Part shown: positions 27,832 through 36,794 of the stretch, in pieces | How positions within the stretch are numbered: position 1 is the first letter of the stretch | Layout: every line of letters starts with the position of its first letter | DNA from: Hyphomicrobiales bacterium | GTDB lineage: Bacteria > Pseudomonadota > Alphaproteobacteria > Rhizobiales > Beijerinckiaceae | Direction: 5' to 3' | Assembly: GCA_019075865.1 (NCBI GenBank) | Contig: JAGXAN010000003.1 | Span: 1-64,000 of the forward strand | DNA length: 64,000 nt | Notes under the pieces: model-generated | Database searches by the model: none | What the model was told of the DNA's origin: nothing | What the model saw: only the letters and a program-made list of their open reading frames with translations | Translations under genes and position numbers: made by a program

Positions 27832-28673
27832 TCTTGTCTCCCTGTTCCGTTCCCCCCGCCATGCCACGGCCCACTGTTCAAACGACAGCTTTGCCCGCTG
27901 GCCTGACGACCATTTCTCAATTGCAGACCGGCCCGGGCGCACCTGTCTCATTTGCCCGAACGGATCTGATTATGGATATTCTGATAACGCCATATTTGTA
28001 TATTTAAATCTTCCATCCCGTCAATAAAGGTTGGCCGTCGCTGATGGTTTGGGCGGTAACAAAGGCTTGGACGGTCGGGGTGGATGGGCTCCCTCCCTTG
28101 AGGGGGCAAAATTAATGGGCTATTGCCAATTTCGGCAGCATAATGGAACGGCAATCCGCAAAACTCAGCTCAGTAAACGGTGAAGAAAGCCAAACCGCCT
28201 GAACCACGCAGGCTCGATCATCGAGTCAAATTCACAAGCGAACTCTTGGAATTTGGCGGCGTTTTAATGGTTCGGTTTAAAGAAATCCATTCTGGACATC
28301 ATCGAAAATGCTGCAGCTTTCCGGCTGATTACTGGCGATCGTCCCGGCGCCTCCACTTGCCATGCGCGGGAAACGAGACTGAATTTGCCCACCATCGCTC
28401 AACAATCCGTTGAACGGGCGCAAGGCAAATTCGATTTATCCGATCCGGAGAAATCAGTCACCGATGGGCCGTGTTTGTTTGCTAGTTTCCCCTTGTCAGC
28501 CCCTCCAGTTTCGCCCTGCGCGGTGGAAGTTGGCATATGTGAGAGGGCGGCCATTAGGGGAAGAGATGCAGCAAGTCGTCAGGTGGCTTCAAGCCAGGAG
28601 GCCTTGGCAAATTCTTCATAGTCGCTTCCTCCACGCGTCGTGGAGCCATATCAGGAATAGGAAGTTTTAGAAG
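27832..28673. other. Long intergenic region, no convincing gene
   Basis: About 840 bases between the divergent transporter and the catabolic operon. The part near 27965-28010 is AT-rich (gatattctgataacgccatatttgtatattta) and may hold the transporter promoter and a regulator site. Short open frames between 28180 and 28670 have unnatural composition and no recognisable family. No tRNA or known riboswitch was seen. Confidence 0.4.
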
Positions 28674-29744
28674 ATGAGCAAAGAAAACATTGCGTTGATC
28701 GTGGGGGCTACCGGGCTTTCCGGCAGATATACCGCGCAGCACCTGAAGGCCCAGGGCTGGACCGTGGTGACACTTTCTCGCAGCGTTGCTGATCTGCCTT
28801 GGTCAAACCATCACATCGCCACAGATCTGGAAGATGCGGCGGCAAGCCATGAAACTTTGAAATCGGCTCCAAGTATAACACACGTGTTTTACTGCACCTG
28901 GTCACGGCAAAAAAACGAGGAAGAAAATGTCCGGGTAAACGCCTTGATGATCCGTAATCTTTTCGAAGGCCTCGCCGGCAAGCCTATCAAACATGCAGCC
29001 CTTGTGACCGGTTTGAAGCATTATCTCGGCTCCTTTGATGACTATGCCAAGGTGAAACCCTGCACACCTTTCCTCGAAAACAGCCCGCGCCTGCCTGGAC
29101 TTAATTTTTATTACGCGCAGGAGGATGTGCTGTTCGAGATGGCGGCCAAGCGCGGATTCACCTGGACGGTTCATCGCCCGCATACGATGATCGGCTTTGC
29201 GATCGGCAATGCCATGAATATGGCAGTTACTTTGGCCGTCTATGCCTCGATCTGCAAGCACACGGGGCGGCCGTTTGTTTATCCTGGCTCGCCCGAGCAA
29301 TATGGTGCGGTGGCCGATGTGACGGATGCACGGTTACTGGCCAAGCAGTTGCATTGGGCGGCTACGACAGCCGGGGCCGAGAACACACCATTCAACACGG
29401 TGAATGGCGATCTCTTTCGTTGGACCTGGCTTTGGGCTCAGATCGCGGAATACTTCGATCTGCCGGTTGCGGAATATCCTGGCTATCCGGTTCCGCTGGA
29501 AACCCAGATGATCGACGCGCCAGCCATTTGGGCTGAGATTGTTGCCCGGCATGGGTTGCAGGATATTCCGGTCGGCAAACTGGCGTCGTGGTGGCACTCC
29601 GACGCTGATCTTGGCCGAACGCTGGAATGTTTCACGGACATGACCAACAGCCGGAGGCTCGGGTTTTCGGCCTACCAGCAGACCAGCCACAGCTTCTTTG
29701 ACGTATTCGACGAGTTGCGCGCGCTGCAGATTATCCCTTCCTGA
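28674..29744 (+). CDS. PRISE-family enone reductase (progesterone 5-beta-reductase / iridoid synthase-like SDR)
   Basis: A 356-residue atypical short-chain dehydrogenase. It has the N-terminal nucleotide motif GATGLSG, then TGLKHYLG with Lys115 and NFYYAQEDVLFE with Tyr146/Tyr147, which match the Lys and Tyr landmarks of the PRISE enzymes that reduce activated C=C bonds of enones with NADPH. AGGAAG precedes the ATG. It is the first gene of a plus-strand run with YciI, Gfo/Idh and MDR genes and an ABC importer, suggesting reduction of an unsaturated ketone during catabolism. The bacterial substrate is unknown. Confidence 0.85.
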   Translation: MSKENIALIVGATGLSGRYTAQHLKAQGWTVVTLSRSVADLPWSNHHIATDLEDAAASHETLKSAPSITHVFYCTWSRQKNEEENVRVNALMIRNLFEGLAGKPIKHAALVTGLKHYLGSFDDYAKVKPCTPFLENSPRLPGLNFYYAQEDVLFEMAAKRGFTWTVHRPHTMIGFAIGNAMNMAVTLAVYASICKHTGRPFVYPGSPEQYGAVADVTDARLLAKQLHWAATTAGAENTPFNTVNGDLFRWTWLWAQIAEYFDLPVAEYPGYPVPLETQMIDAPAIWAEIVARHGLQDIPVGKLASWWHSDADLGRTLECFTDMTNSRRLGFSAYQQTSHSFFDVFDELRALQIIPS

Positions 29745-29759
29745 ACCCAGAGCTATCCC

Positions 29760-30047
29760 ATGCACTATGTCATCCATTGTCTAGACCACGAGGGCGCCGT
29801 CCAGAAACGGCTGGATCATTACGAGGCTCACAAGGCCTATCTTGGTTCTGCGAAAATTAAGACCATCATTTCCGGCCCTCTGCTTGCCGATGATGAGCAA
29901 ACCATGATCGGCAGTTGTTTTGTATTGGAAGCCGGGTCTTTGGAAGAAGTCGAGGCTTTCAACCGCGCCGATCCTTTCTTTAAGGCCAATCTCTGGGCTG
30001 TGATTTCCATCCGCCCCTTCAGCAAGCGTGTGGATAACCGGTCATGA
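29760..30047 (+). CDS. YciI-like protein
   Basis: A 95-residue dimeric ferredoxin-fold protein of the YCII family, with conserved HYVIHCLDHEGAV, the family His and Asp near residues 22-25 (HYEAHKAYL), ISGPLLADD and FNRADPF. Family members include TftG, which removes HCl from a chloro-hydroxyquinone in 2,4,5-T degradation, and muconolactone-isomerase-like relatives. Since maleylacetate reductase and hydroxyquinol dioxygenase are encoded further downstream, a role on a quinoid or lactone intermediate is possible. It overlaps the next gene by four bases. Confidence 0.85.
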   Translation: MHYVIHCLDHEGAVQKRLDHYEAHKAYLGSAKIKTIISGPLLADDEQTMIGSCFVLEAGSLEEVEAFNRADPFFKANLWAVISIRPFSKRVDNRS

Positions 30048-31051
30048 GCCAACCTGTTGGAATTGCGCTGATTGGTCTGGGCTGGTGGGGCAAGAAGATG
30101 CTCAACGTGCTGGCTGCGGCCCCGGCGGACATCCGCGTTGTGCGGGCCGTAGAGCCCAACATTGCGTCGGTAAGAGAACTATGCGCCGAAAAAGGCATAG
30201 CGGTGTCGACAGACTATACCGATGCGCTGAACGACCCTGCCGTCGAAGCGGTGGTGCTGGCTACGCCGCATTCGCTTCACGGCGCGCAGATTGAGGCAGC
30301 CGTTGCGGCGGGCAAGCATGTATTTTGTGAAAAGCCCTTGGCGCTGACCAAAGCTGGCGCAGAAAAGGCCGTGGCCTTGTGCAAGCAGGCCGGGCTGGTG
30401 CTGGGGATGGGCCACGAACGGCGTTGGGAACCGCCGATTGCCGATTTGTTGACCAAAGCCGATGCCGGCACCCTGGGACGTTTGCACCAGATCGAGGCTA
30501 ACTTCAGCCACGACAAGTTTCTGGCACTTGACCGGGACAACTGGCGGCTACATGCCGATCAGGCGCCCGCAGGCGGGATGACGGCGACCGGCATCCATCT
30601 TCTGGACCTGTCCGTTCGTTTGCTGGGGCAGGCCGAAAGCGTGCTTTGCCATTGCGAGACATTATCTTCCGACCTGCCAAACGGGGATACGGTCGCAGCG
30701 TATATCAAGTTCAAGGGCGGCGGCACGTCTTATGTTTCGGCCTCCCTCGCCAACCCCTTCATGTCACGCTTTACGGTCTACGGCTCAAAAGGCTGGATGG
30801 ACATACGGGACAAAGCCCATGTGGAAAGCCCCGAGGGCTGGATCGTCACTTCTGCCATGGCCGGCGGGCCGATTACCACCGTGGAAATCCCCCCGGCTGA
30901 GCCGGTGAAAGACAACCTTGTGTCCTTTGCCCGCGCTGTGCGGGGCAGGGAGATCTATCCTGTTACCGCCACCCAACTTGTCGACAACATTGCCCTGCTT
31001 GAGGCGGTGTTTGCCTCCGCCCTGTCGGGCAAGATCGTAACTGTGGCCTGA
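30044..31051 (+). CDS. Gfo/Idh/MocA family NAD(P)-dependent dehydrogenase
   Basis: A 335-residue two-domain oxidoreductase. The N-terminal Rossmann fold is GLGWWGKKML, and the catalytic Lys motif CEKPLALT is near residue 95. The C-terminal half (about 130-330) forms the alpha/beta substrate domain with DLSVRLLG for the conserved Asp and His positions (GIHLLDLSV). The family oxidises sugars, inositols and glycosides, often at a ring hydroxyl. The ATGA overlap with the YciI gene and 11-base gap to the MDR gene show one operon. Confidence 0.88.
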   Translation: MSQPVGIALIGLGWWGKKMLNVLAAAPADIRVVRAVEPNIASVRELCAEKGIAVSTDYTDALNDPAVEAVVLATPHSLHGAQIEAAVAAGKHVFCEKPLALTKAGAEKAVALCKQAGLVLGMGHERRWEPPIADLLTKADAGTLGRLHQIEANFSHDKFLALDRDNWRLHADQAPAGGMTATGIHLLDLSVRLLGQAESVLCHCETLSSDLPNGDTVAAYIKFKGGGTSYVSASLANPFMSRFTVYGSKGWMDIRDKAHVESPEGWIVTSAMAGGPITTVEIPPAEPVKDNLVSFARAVRGREIYPVTATQLVDNIALLEAVFASALSGKIVTVA

Positions 31052-31062
31052 GGGAAATTGCC

Positions 31063-32043
31063 ATGAAAGCCTTGATATTTGACGAACCCAAAAAGCCGGT
31101 CGTTACCCAGGTCCAGATGCCCAAAATCACTGAGAATGAGGTGATGATCCGTACATCCCGCGTTGGAATTTGCCACTCGGATTACGAACTGTTGGCAGGC
31201 CAATACATCATCCCAATCTCCTATCCGGTCACGCCCGGCCATGAGTGGGTGGGCGAGGTGGTCGAGGTCGGCCGAAATGTCAAAGGTCTGAACATGGGGG
31301 ATCGGGTTGTCGGCGAATGTGTCATCAAGACTCCCGAGCGGATTCATCACTTCGGGTTCTCGATGGACGGGGCCGACCGTGAGTTTTTTGCCGCCCGGCC
31401 GGAATGGCTGCACAAACTGCCAGATACGGTGGACGATGCCAAAGGTGCGCTGATCGAGCCATTCACTTGTGGCTATTACGCGGTGATGCGGCATGGCGGG
31501 GTAAATGCTTCCAATACCGTGGTCATCTCGGGGGGCGGCACAATCGGGCTGGTATCAGCTGCCGCCGCAATTGGTATGGGCGCGCGGGTCATTGTGGTGG
31601 ATCCCGTGCCGCTGCGCCGCGATATTGCGAGGCGACTGGGTGCGGATGCCACGGTGGACCCTGCGGCAGGCAACCCGATTGAAATGGTGCAGGAACTGAC
31701 CAAAGGCGGTGCCGACCTGGTGGTGGAATGCGCGGGCCATGCCTCTTCGCTGGCCAATATCTTCGACTATGCGCGCAACGAAGGTTGCGTTTCGATGGTG
31801 GGCATTAATATCGGCCAAAAATTTCCAGTGGAACTTGGAAAAATACAGATCAAGGACCTGACGGTGCGCGGTTGCATTGGGTCCCCCAACATCTGGCCAG
31901 CCGCAATCCGCTTTCTGGATCGGACGGGGATCGACCTGTCACCGATCCAGACTCACCATTTCCCGCTTGATGACGCTTTGCAGGCACTGAAACTGGGCAA
32001 AAACGCGCAAGCGGCTGTCAAGGTGACTTTGCAAATTGCCTGA
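31063..32043 (+). CDS. Zinc-type medium-chain dehydrogenase (sorbitol/threonine dehydrogenase-like)
   Basis: A 326-residue MDR protein. Catalytic-zinc residues are Cys37 (VGICHSDYE), His60 and Glu61 (TPGHEWVGE) and a later Glu in LIEPFTCGYYA. The nucleotide motif is SGGGTIGLVSAAAA. The four-Cys loop for structural zinc found in many relatives is missing, which also shortens it. It probably oxidises a polyol or hydroxyl on the imported substrate, working with the Gfo/Idh enzyme before it. Confidence 0.87.
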   Translation: MKALIFDEPKKPVVTQVQMPKITENEVMIRTSRVGICHSDYELLAGQYIIPISYPVTPGHEWVGEVVEVGRNVKGLNMGDRVVGECVIKTPERIHHFGFSMDGADREFFAARPEWLHKLPDTVDDAKGALIEPFTCGYYAVMRHGGVNASNTVVISGGGTIGLVSAAAAIGMGARVIVVDPVPLRRDIARRLGADATVDPAAGNPIEMVQELTKGGADLVVECAGHASSLANIFDYARNEGCVSMVGINIGQKFPVELGKIQIKDLTVRGCIGSPNIWPAAIRFLDRTGIDLSPIQTHHFPLDDALQALKLGKNAQAAVKVTLQIA

Positions 32044-32128
32044 TATGGCCGGGCGGCCCCACATCCGAATGAATGAGAGCAGGGCGATGAAGCAGACGGG
32101 TGACACCCCACAAAAAGGACCCCAAGCG

Positions 32129-33127
32129 ATGAAAATGCCGCGTTTTGTCGTGGCGAAGGGGTTTGTCACGGTCCTGATTTCAACATGGATCCTTATTGCG
32201 ATATGCTTTGCGTTCGCGCCGTCCAGTGTGGCACCGGGGGCCTTGTCCGGAAGCCTGCCTTTTGCCGCTATCCTCGCCATCGTTGGTTTGGGGCAGATGC
32301 TGGTTGTCCAGCAGGGGGGATTTGATCTGTCCATCGCGGGCGGCGTTTCCCTGGCGGTGGTCATTGCGACCCACTATCCAGCGGGCGACAGTGCTTACCT
32401 GTTGCCCGCAATCCTGATCGCCTATGCCTGCGCGGCACTGGTCGGCGTGTTGAATGGATTATTGGTCGGGTTCGTGCGGCTGAATGCCATCGTCGCGACC
32501 ATAGGCATGAATGCGCTGATTTATGGCGGGGTCTTTGCGGTATCCGGGGGCGTGCCGCGCATCACAACGCCGCTCTTGGCCGCCATCGCCGGAGGCGACA
32601 CATTCGGCGTTGGCCATGCGGTGTATTTTGCGCTGGCCCTGCTGTTGGTTGTGACCTTTGTCATGAAGAAAACCGTTTATGGCCGGCGGTTCGAGGCAGT
32701 TGGTGCGAACCCCCTTGCTGCCGCCTCTATCGGTCTTAACGTGCGACTGCATCAGATGATGGCCTATGTTTTGGCTCAGCTTTTGTTCTGCACAGCAGGA
32801 TTGCTCATTGCAGGTATTACCAGTCAACCGACCGCCTTTCAGGGAGACTCGCTTCTCCTGCCCTCAGTCGCGGTTGTCGTTCTGGGCGGGACATCCTTGC
32901 TCGGTGGTCGCGGTTTTCCGATTTCGACCCTGATTGCCGCTTTCTTTCTTAATCAGCTGAGCCAGTTCGCGTTCGCCGTCGGTGTTCCTTACTCGGCCCA
33001 GACCATCATTCAGGCGCTAGCGCTTGGATTTGGCATCGCGATCTATTCGATCCACCTGCCAAGTACCACAAAAGAGATCATCAAAATGTCAAACTGGGAG
33101 GACGAAAATGAAGTTATCGTATCGTAA
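32129..33127 (+). CDS. RbsC-like ABC importer permease (CUT2 type)
   Basis: A permease of about 332 residues with eight to ten hydrophobic helices and family landmarks GQMLVVQQGGFDLSIAGGVSL and VVVLGGTSLLGGRGFPI. It takes up a sugar, polyol or related compound with the binding protein at 33108 and the ATPase-permease fusion at 34244. Start is uncertain: 32129 has AAAGGA nine bases upstream; 32087 would add 14 residues. It overlaps the binding-protein gene by 20 bases. Confidence 0.87.
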   Translation: MKMPRFVVAKGFVTVLISTWILIAICFAFAPSSVAPGALSGSLPFAAILAIVGLGQMLVVQQGGFDLSIAGGVSLAVVIATHYPAGDSAYLLPAILIAYACAALVGVLNGLLVGFVRLNAIVATIGMNALIYGGVFAVSGGVPRITTPLLAAIAGGDTFGVGHAVYFALALLLVVTFVMKKTVYGRRFEAVGANPLAAASIGLNVRLHQMMAYVLAQLLFCTAGLLIAGITSQPTAFQGDSLLLPSVAVVVLGGTSLLGGRGFPISTLIAAFFLNQLSQFAFAVGVPYSAQTIIQALALGFGIAIYSIHLPSTTKEIIKMSNWEDENEVIVS

Positions 33128-34172
33128 AGGTCGGGTTGCCTTAGCTGCAACGTCTTTGATGCTGAGCGTCATGGGGACAGCAGCCATGGCTGACACTCCG
33201 TCATGGTGCGGCCCCAAAAAGGCAACTCTGGCGCTGCTGGACGGGTTTGGTGGCAATAGCTGGCGCCTCGTGACCACGGCTTCTGGCAAGGCGGAAGCGG
33301 CTCTTTGTCCCAGCATCACGGATTACCAGTACGCCGACGGTCAGGGCAACACCCAAAAGGCCATTTCCGACATCAAAAGCTTTGCTGCAAAAGGAACGAG
33401 CGCAATCGTTGTGTTCGGGGACTCGGGGCCAGCGGTTCTTCCTGCTTTGAAAGCCGCTCATGCGGCCGGATCGGTGGTCGTCCCCTACCGCGTCAATGTG
33501 GGTGGTGAGGCCGGCAAGGACTATACCAAGTTCATCGGATCTTCCTTCAAAGACGATGGCGTCAACTGGGGTAACTGGATCAAGGGCATTCTCCCGAATG
33601 GTGGCAATGTCCTGTTCCTGAGCGGTCCAGCTGGCAACAGCCAGGGCTTGGACGAATTGGCCGGCATGAAGACGGTGCTGAACGCCAAATACGTTTTCAT
33701 CAATCCAACGCCTTTTGACGTCACCAATTGGGACCCGTCACTGACACAGCAGGTTTTGTCGGCGGAGATTGCCAAGAACAAGAAGATCGACGTGATCGTT
33801 TCGGACTTCGGTCCGTCTCTCGTCGGAGCCCTGCCAGTGTTCAAGAAGTTCAATCGGTCGATCCCGGCGCTGGCCACCTCTGATGGCAACTCACTTGGTT
33901 GCTTCTGGAAGGACAATGCCAAGGATAACCCGAGCTTCAAATTGTTCACCGTGGCCACGGGCAATGACAACGTCCGCCTGGCGGTGCGGTGGGCGGTTGC
34001 ATCGGCGACGGGCGGCGTGCTGCCGACCGAGAAAATATTCAAGGCTCCGGTCTTTGAAGATTCCGTCTCCGGCAAGCCCAGCGCTGTTCAATGTCGCCAT
34101 GACTTGCCTGGATCAATCTATCTTTCGGCCGTGATGTCAGGCGACGATCAAGCGAAAGCCGTCAACAAATAG
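33108..34172 (+). CDS. Periplasmic sugar-type binding protein of the CUT2 importer
   Basis: A 354-residue exported protein. The signal peptide has basic residues then VALAATSLMLSVMGTAAMA, with cleavage expected after residue 28. The mature part matches the periplasmic-binding-protein family 4 (ribose/xylose/inositol type), with the hinge-like AIVVFGDSGP and VVVPYRVNVGGEAG segments. Extra Cys residues (PSWCGP, SLGCFW, VQCRH) may form disulfides. GGGAGG supports the ATG. A strong hairpin follows the stop and probably raises the amount of this gene's transcript over the next one. Ligand unknown. Confidence 0.88.
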   Translation: MKLSYRKGRVALAATSLMLSVMGTAAMADTPSWCGPKKATLALLDGFGGNSWRLVTTASGKAEAALCPSITDYQYADGQGNTQKAISDIKSFAAKGTSAIVVFGDSGPAVLPALKAAHAAGSVVVPYRVNVGGEAGKDYTKFIGSSFKDDGVNWGNWIKGILPNGGNVLFLSGPAGNSQGLDELAGMKTVLNAKYVFINPTPFDVTNWDPSLTQQVLSAEIAKNKKIDVIVSDFGPSLVGALPVFKKFNRSIPALATSDGNSLGCFWKDNAKDNPSFKLFTVATGNDNVRLAVRWAVASATGGVLPTEKIFKAPVFEDSVSGKPSAVQCRHDLPGSIYLSAVMSGDDQAKAVNK

Positions 34173-34179
34173 ATTTGTC

Positions 34180-34209
34180 GCGGCCCCAGGGTTTTGATCC
34201 CGGGGCCGC
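34180..34209 (+). terminator. GC-rich hairpin between the binding-protein and transporter-fusion genes
   Basis: GCGGCCCC (34180-34187) pairs with GGGGCCGC (34202-34209), with a further GGG/CCC pairing inside. The following bases (aatttca) are a poor T tract, so it is more likely a partial terminator or mRNA-stabilising stem that keeps the binding protein in excess, as is common in ABC import operons. Confidence 0.6.
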
Positions 34210-34243
34210 AATTTCACGCGCGGCTACAAGATATGGTTCCAAA

Positions 34244-36778
34244 ATGCAGGATACGAATTTGGCTGTTGTAAATAAGAGTGAAAGGGAAGCCGCCCCAAAC
34301 ACCTGTTCGCAGGATTCGGTGATCCTCAGGTTGAACGGGATTTCCAAGTTTTACGGTCGAATTCGAGCCTTGTCTGACGTGTCTGTCGCTTTTAACGCAG
34401 GCGAGGTCCACGCCATTTTGGGCGAGAATGGAGCGGGCAAGTCCACCTTGATGAACATTATCTCGGGTGTTGTCCGGCCCCAGATTGGCATAATCGAATT
34501 TGACGGACGCGTCGTGTCTAACTTGTCGCCAGAGACGGCAGCCGCACTCGGTATTGCAATTTCCTATCAGCATCCGGCCATTCTGGATGACTTGTCGGTG
34601 CTGGAAAATTTGCGGGTTTCGCTCCCCGATGAGGTATTCTCCGGCGGTTCGCCACGTGCAATCGCGCAAGCCATGCTGGATCAGGTTGGGCTGACCGTGC
34701 CTTTGCGGGCGCGCAGCGATCTACTGACGGTGGCGCAAAAGCAATTATTGGAAATTGCCAAGGCTTTGGCCATCAAGCCGAAATTGCTGATCTTGGATGA
34801 GCCAACAGCCTCTCTGGATCAGGACGGAACGGACATGCTTTTCCGCCGTATCCGCGAAGTGGTCGCCGCTGGAACGTCGGTCATCTACATTACCCATCGG
34901 CTAGCTGAATTGCGGCAAATCGCCCAGCGTGTCACCGTCCTGCGTGATGGGCGCATGCAAGGCAGCGCACTCGTGGCGGATGTTAGCGATCAGGATCTGC
35001 TGGCGATGATTGTCGGGCGCTCTCTTGGCTCGGCCTTTCCGCCGAAAGCGGGTAACGCTGGAAATATCAATTTCTCAGTCGGTTCGCTGACTGGGCAAAA
35101 GTTCAGCGATGTTAGTTTCGATTTGGCACGCGGGCAGATTCTTGGCGTCGCTGGCGTCGTCGGCAATGGCCAGTCCGAATTGATGCGGGCTTTGGCGGGG
35201 TTACTGGTGTCAAAGGGTGATGTGCAATTGAGCGGTCGCCCGCTTTTACCGCACGACCTTCTGCATGAGGCGGCCTTCATGCCATCTGACCGCCATGCCG
35301 AGGGGCTTGCTGCCAGCCTGAGCATCCGCGAAAATGCTGGAATATCCGCTTTGGACAAATTTAGCCGATTCGGGATTGTGGATAGCAAGATGGAGTTGCA
35401 GGAGGTATCGGATGCATTTCGATCCCTGGCTGTCAAAGCGTCCAGCATCGAAGCCGCGGTGGGGGCGTTATCGGGCGGCAATCAGCAAAAGGTGGTCATG
35501 GCGCGGGCGCTTTTGTCAGAACCCGGCATAATCATTGCCGATGAGCCAACCCAGGGCGTTGACGTGGGCGCCAGGGCCGAGATTTATCGCATTTTGCGCG
35601 AGGTTTCGGCCAAGGGCATCCCCGTTATCATCAACTCTTCTGATGCGGCGGAACTTGAAGGATTGTGTGACAAAGTCATTGTGATGTCGCGCGGCAGGGT
35701 GGTCGAGACCCTTGTCGGCGAGGATGTCGCCGAAGCCCGAATTGTCGCAGCAGCAGTTGGCGCGCTGACCCATGTGGACCGTCAGGAAAGCAGTCATGCC
35801 AGGGCCAAGGTCAGCAATTGGCGGCATTTTGTTCAAACTGACAACGCCACTGCGGTGCCGCTCGTCTTGGTGATGATCCTTCTGGGGCTTTACGTTTTCG
35901 GCCAGAACTCTCATTACCTGTCGTCGTTCAACATCGGCAATATCCTGATGCTGGCGACAGCATTGGGCTTTATTGCGATAGGGCAAACCGCCGTGCTTAT
36001 TCTGGGGGGCATTGACCTGTCTGTTGGGCCGCTGGCGGGGTTTCTGGTTGTAGTGGCATCGTTTTTTGTGATTGATGGTCAACCTCCAGCGGTTATCCTG
36101 CTGGGCTTTGCCATTATGATTGGCCTGGCAATTCTTGTAGGACTGGTCAACGGATTGTTGATCCGGTTTGCCGGTTTCACTCCCATTGCAGCTACGCTGG
36201 CAATGTATATAGGTCTGCAGGGGTGCAGCTTCCTTCTGCGCGACAGCCCGGGCGGGTATATCAATGGCACGGTAGTGGGGTGGATCAATTGGCAGATCGG
36301 GCCAATTCCGTTGGCATTTGCAGTGCTCGTGATCATCGCACTGGTCGCCGAATATGGGTTGCGCAACCGACGTTTTGGTTGGCAGCTGCGCGCGACCGGC
36401 TCTAATGACGGCTCGGCCCGAAGGATTGGTTTGCGGACGGATCGTACCGTCGTCGCGGTTTACATCAGCAGCGCCTTGTTTACCGTCCTCGGGGCGATCA
36501 TGTTAATGGCGCAGATTGGTGTCGGCGACCCGGCGCAAGGTGCCAATTACACCTTGTCCAGCATCACCGCTGTGGTTCTGGGCGGGACCAGCTTGCGCGG
36601 CGGGCGGGGCACTTTCATTGGATCAGTCCTTGGCACGCTGCTTCTGACCGAGGTATTGAACGCCGTATCATTTCTTGGCCTGTCCCAGACGTATCAGTAT
36701 GTTTTCCAAGGTGCACTGATCCTCATGGCCGCGCTGATTTATTCAACAGTGCGAGAACGGGCTGCGGCACCCCATTGA
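34244..36778 (+). CDS. Natural fusion: RbsA-like double ATPase plus RbsC-like permease
   Basis: An 844-residue polypeptide. Residues about 25-265 are a first ABC ATPase (Walker A GENGAGKST at 60-67, Walker B LLILDEPTAS). About 270-510 are a second, with degenerate Walker A (VGNGQSELMRAL), a good signature LSGGNQQKV and Walker B IIADEPTQGVDVGA. From about 545 to the end is a complete permease of the ribose type (GQTAVLILGGIDLSVGPLAG, VVLGGTSLRGGRGTFIG). In CUT2 importers these are normally separate RbsA and RbsC proteins. The separate permease at 32129 would be its partner in an asymmetric pair. ATG 34244 is preferred; a TTG at 34175 is unlikely. Confidence 0.88.
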   Translation: MQDTNLAVVNKSEREAAPNTCSQDSVILRLNGISKFYGRIRALSDVSVAFNAGEVHAILGENGAGKSTLMNIISGVVRPQIGIIEFDGRVVSNLSPETAAALGIAISYQHPAILDDLSVLENLRVSLPDEVFSGGSPRAIAQAMLDQVGLTVPLRARSDLLTVAQKQLLEIAKALAIKPKLLILDEPTASLDQDGTDMLFRRIREVVAAGTSVIYITHRLAELRQIAQRVTVLRDGRMQGSALVADVSDQDLLAMIVGRSLGSAFPPKAGNAGNINFSVGSLTGQKFSDVSFDLARGQILGVAGVVGNGQSELMRALAGLLVSKGDVQLSGRPLLPHDLLHEAAFMPSDRHAEGLAASLSIRENAGISALDKFSRFGIVDSKMELQEVSDAFRSLAVKASSIEAAVGALSGGNQQKVVMARALLSEPGIIIADEPTQGVDVGARAEIYRILREVSAKGIPVIINSSDAAELEGLCDKVIVMSRGRVVETLVGEDVAEARIVAAAVGALTHVDRQESSHARAKVSNWRHFVQTDNATAVPLVLVMILLGLYVFGQNSHYLSSFNIGNILMLATALGFIAIGQTAVLILGGIDLSVGPLAGFLVVVASFFVIDGQPPAVILLGFAIMIGLAILVGLVNGLLIRFAGFTPIAATLAMYIGLQGCSFLLRDSPGGYINGTVVGWINWQIGPIPLAFAVLVIIALVAEYGLRNRRFGWQLRATGSNDGSARRIGLRTDRTVVAVYISSALFTVLGAIMLMAQIGVGDPAQGANYTLSSITAVVLGGTSLRGGRGTFIGSVLGTLLLTEVLNAVSFLGLSQTYQYVFQGALILMAALIYSTVRERAAAPH

Positions 36779-36794
36779 CCGGGTGCTGCGTCTC

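Noticed and set aside
28180-28670. Small plus-strand frames before the PRISE gene
   Set aside because: Three overlapping frames with no ribosome sites and random-looking composition; more likely leader and promoter sequence.
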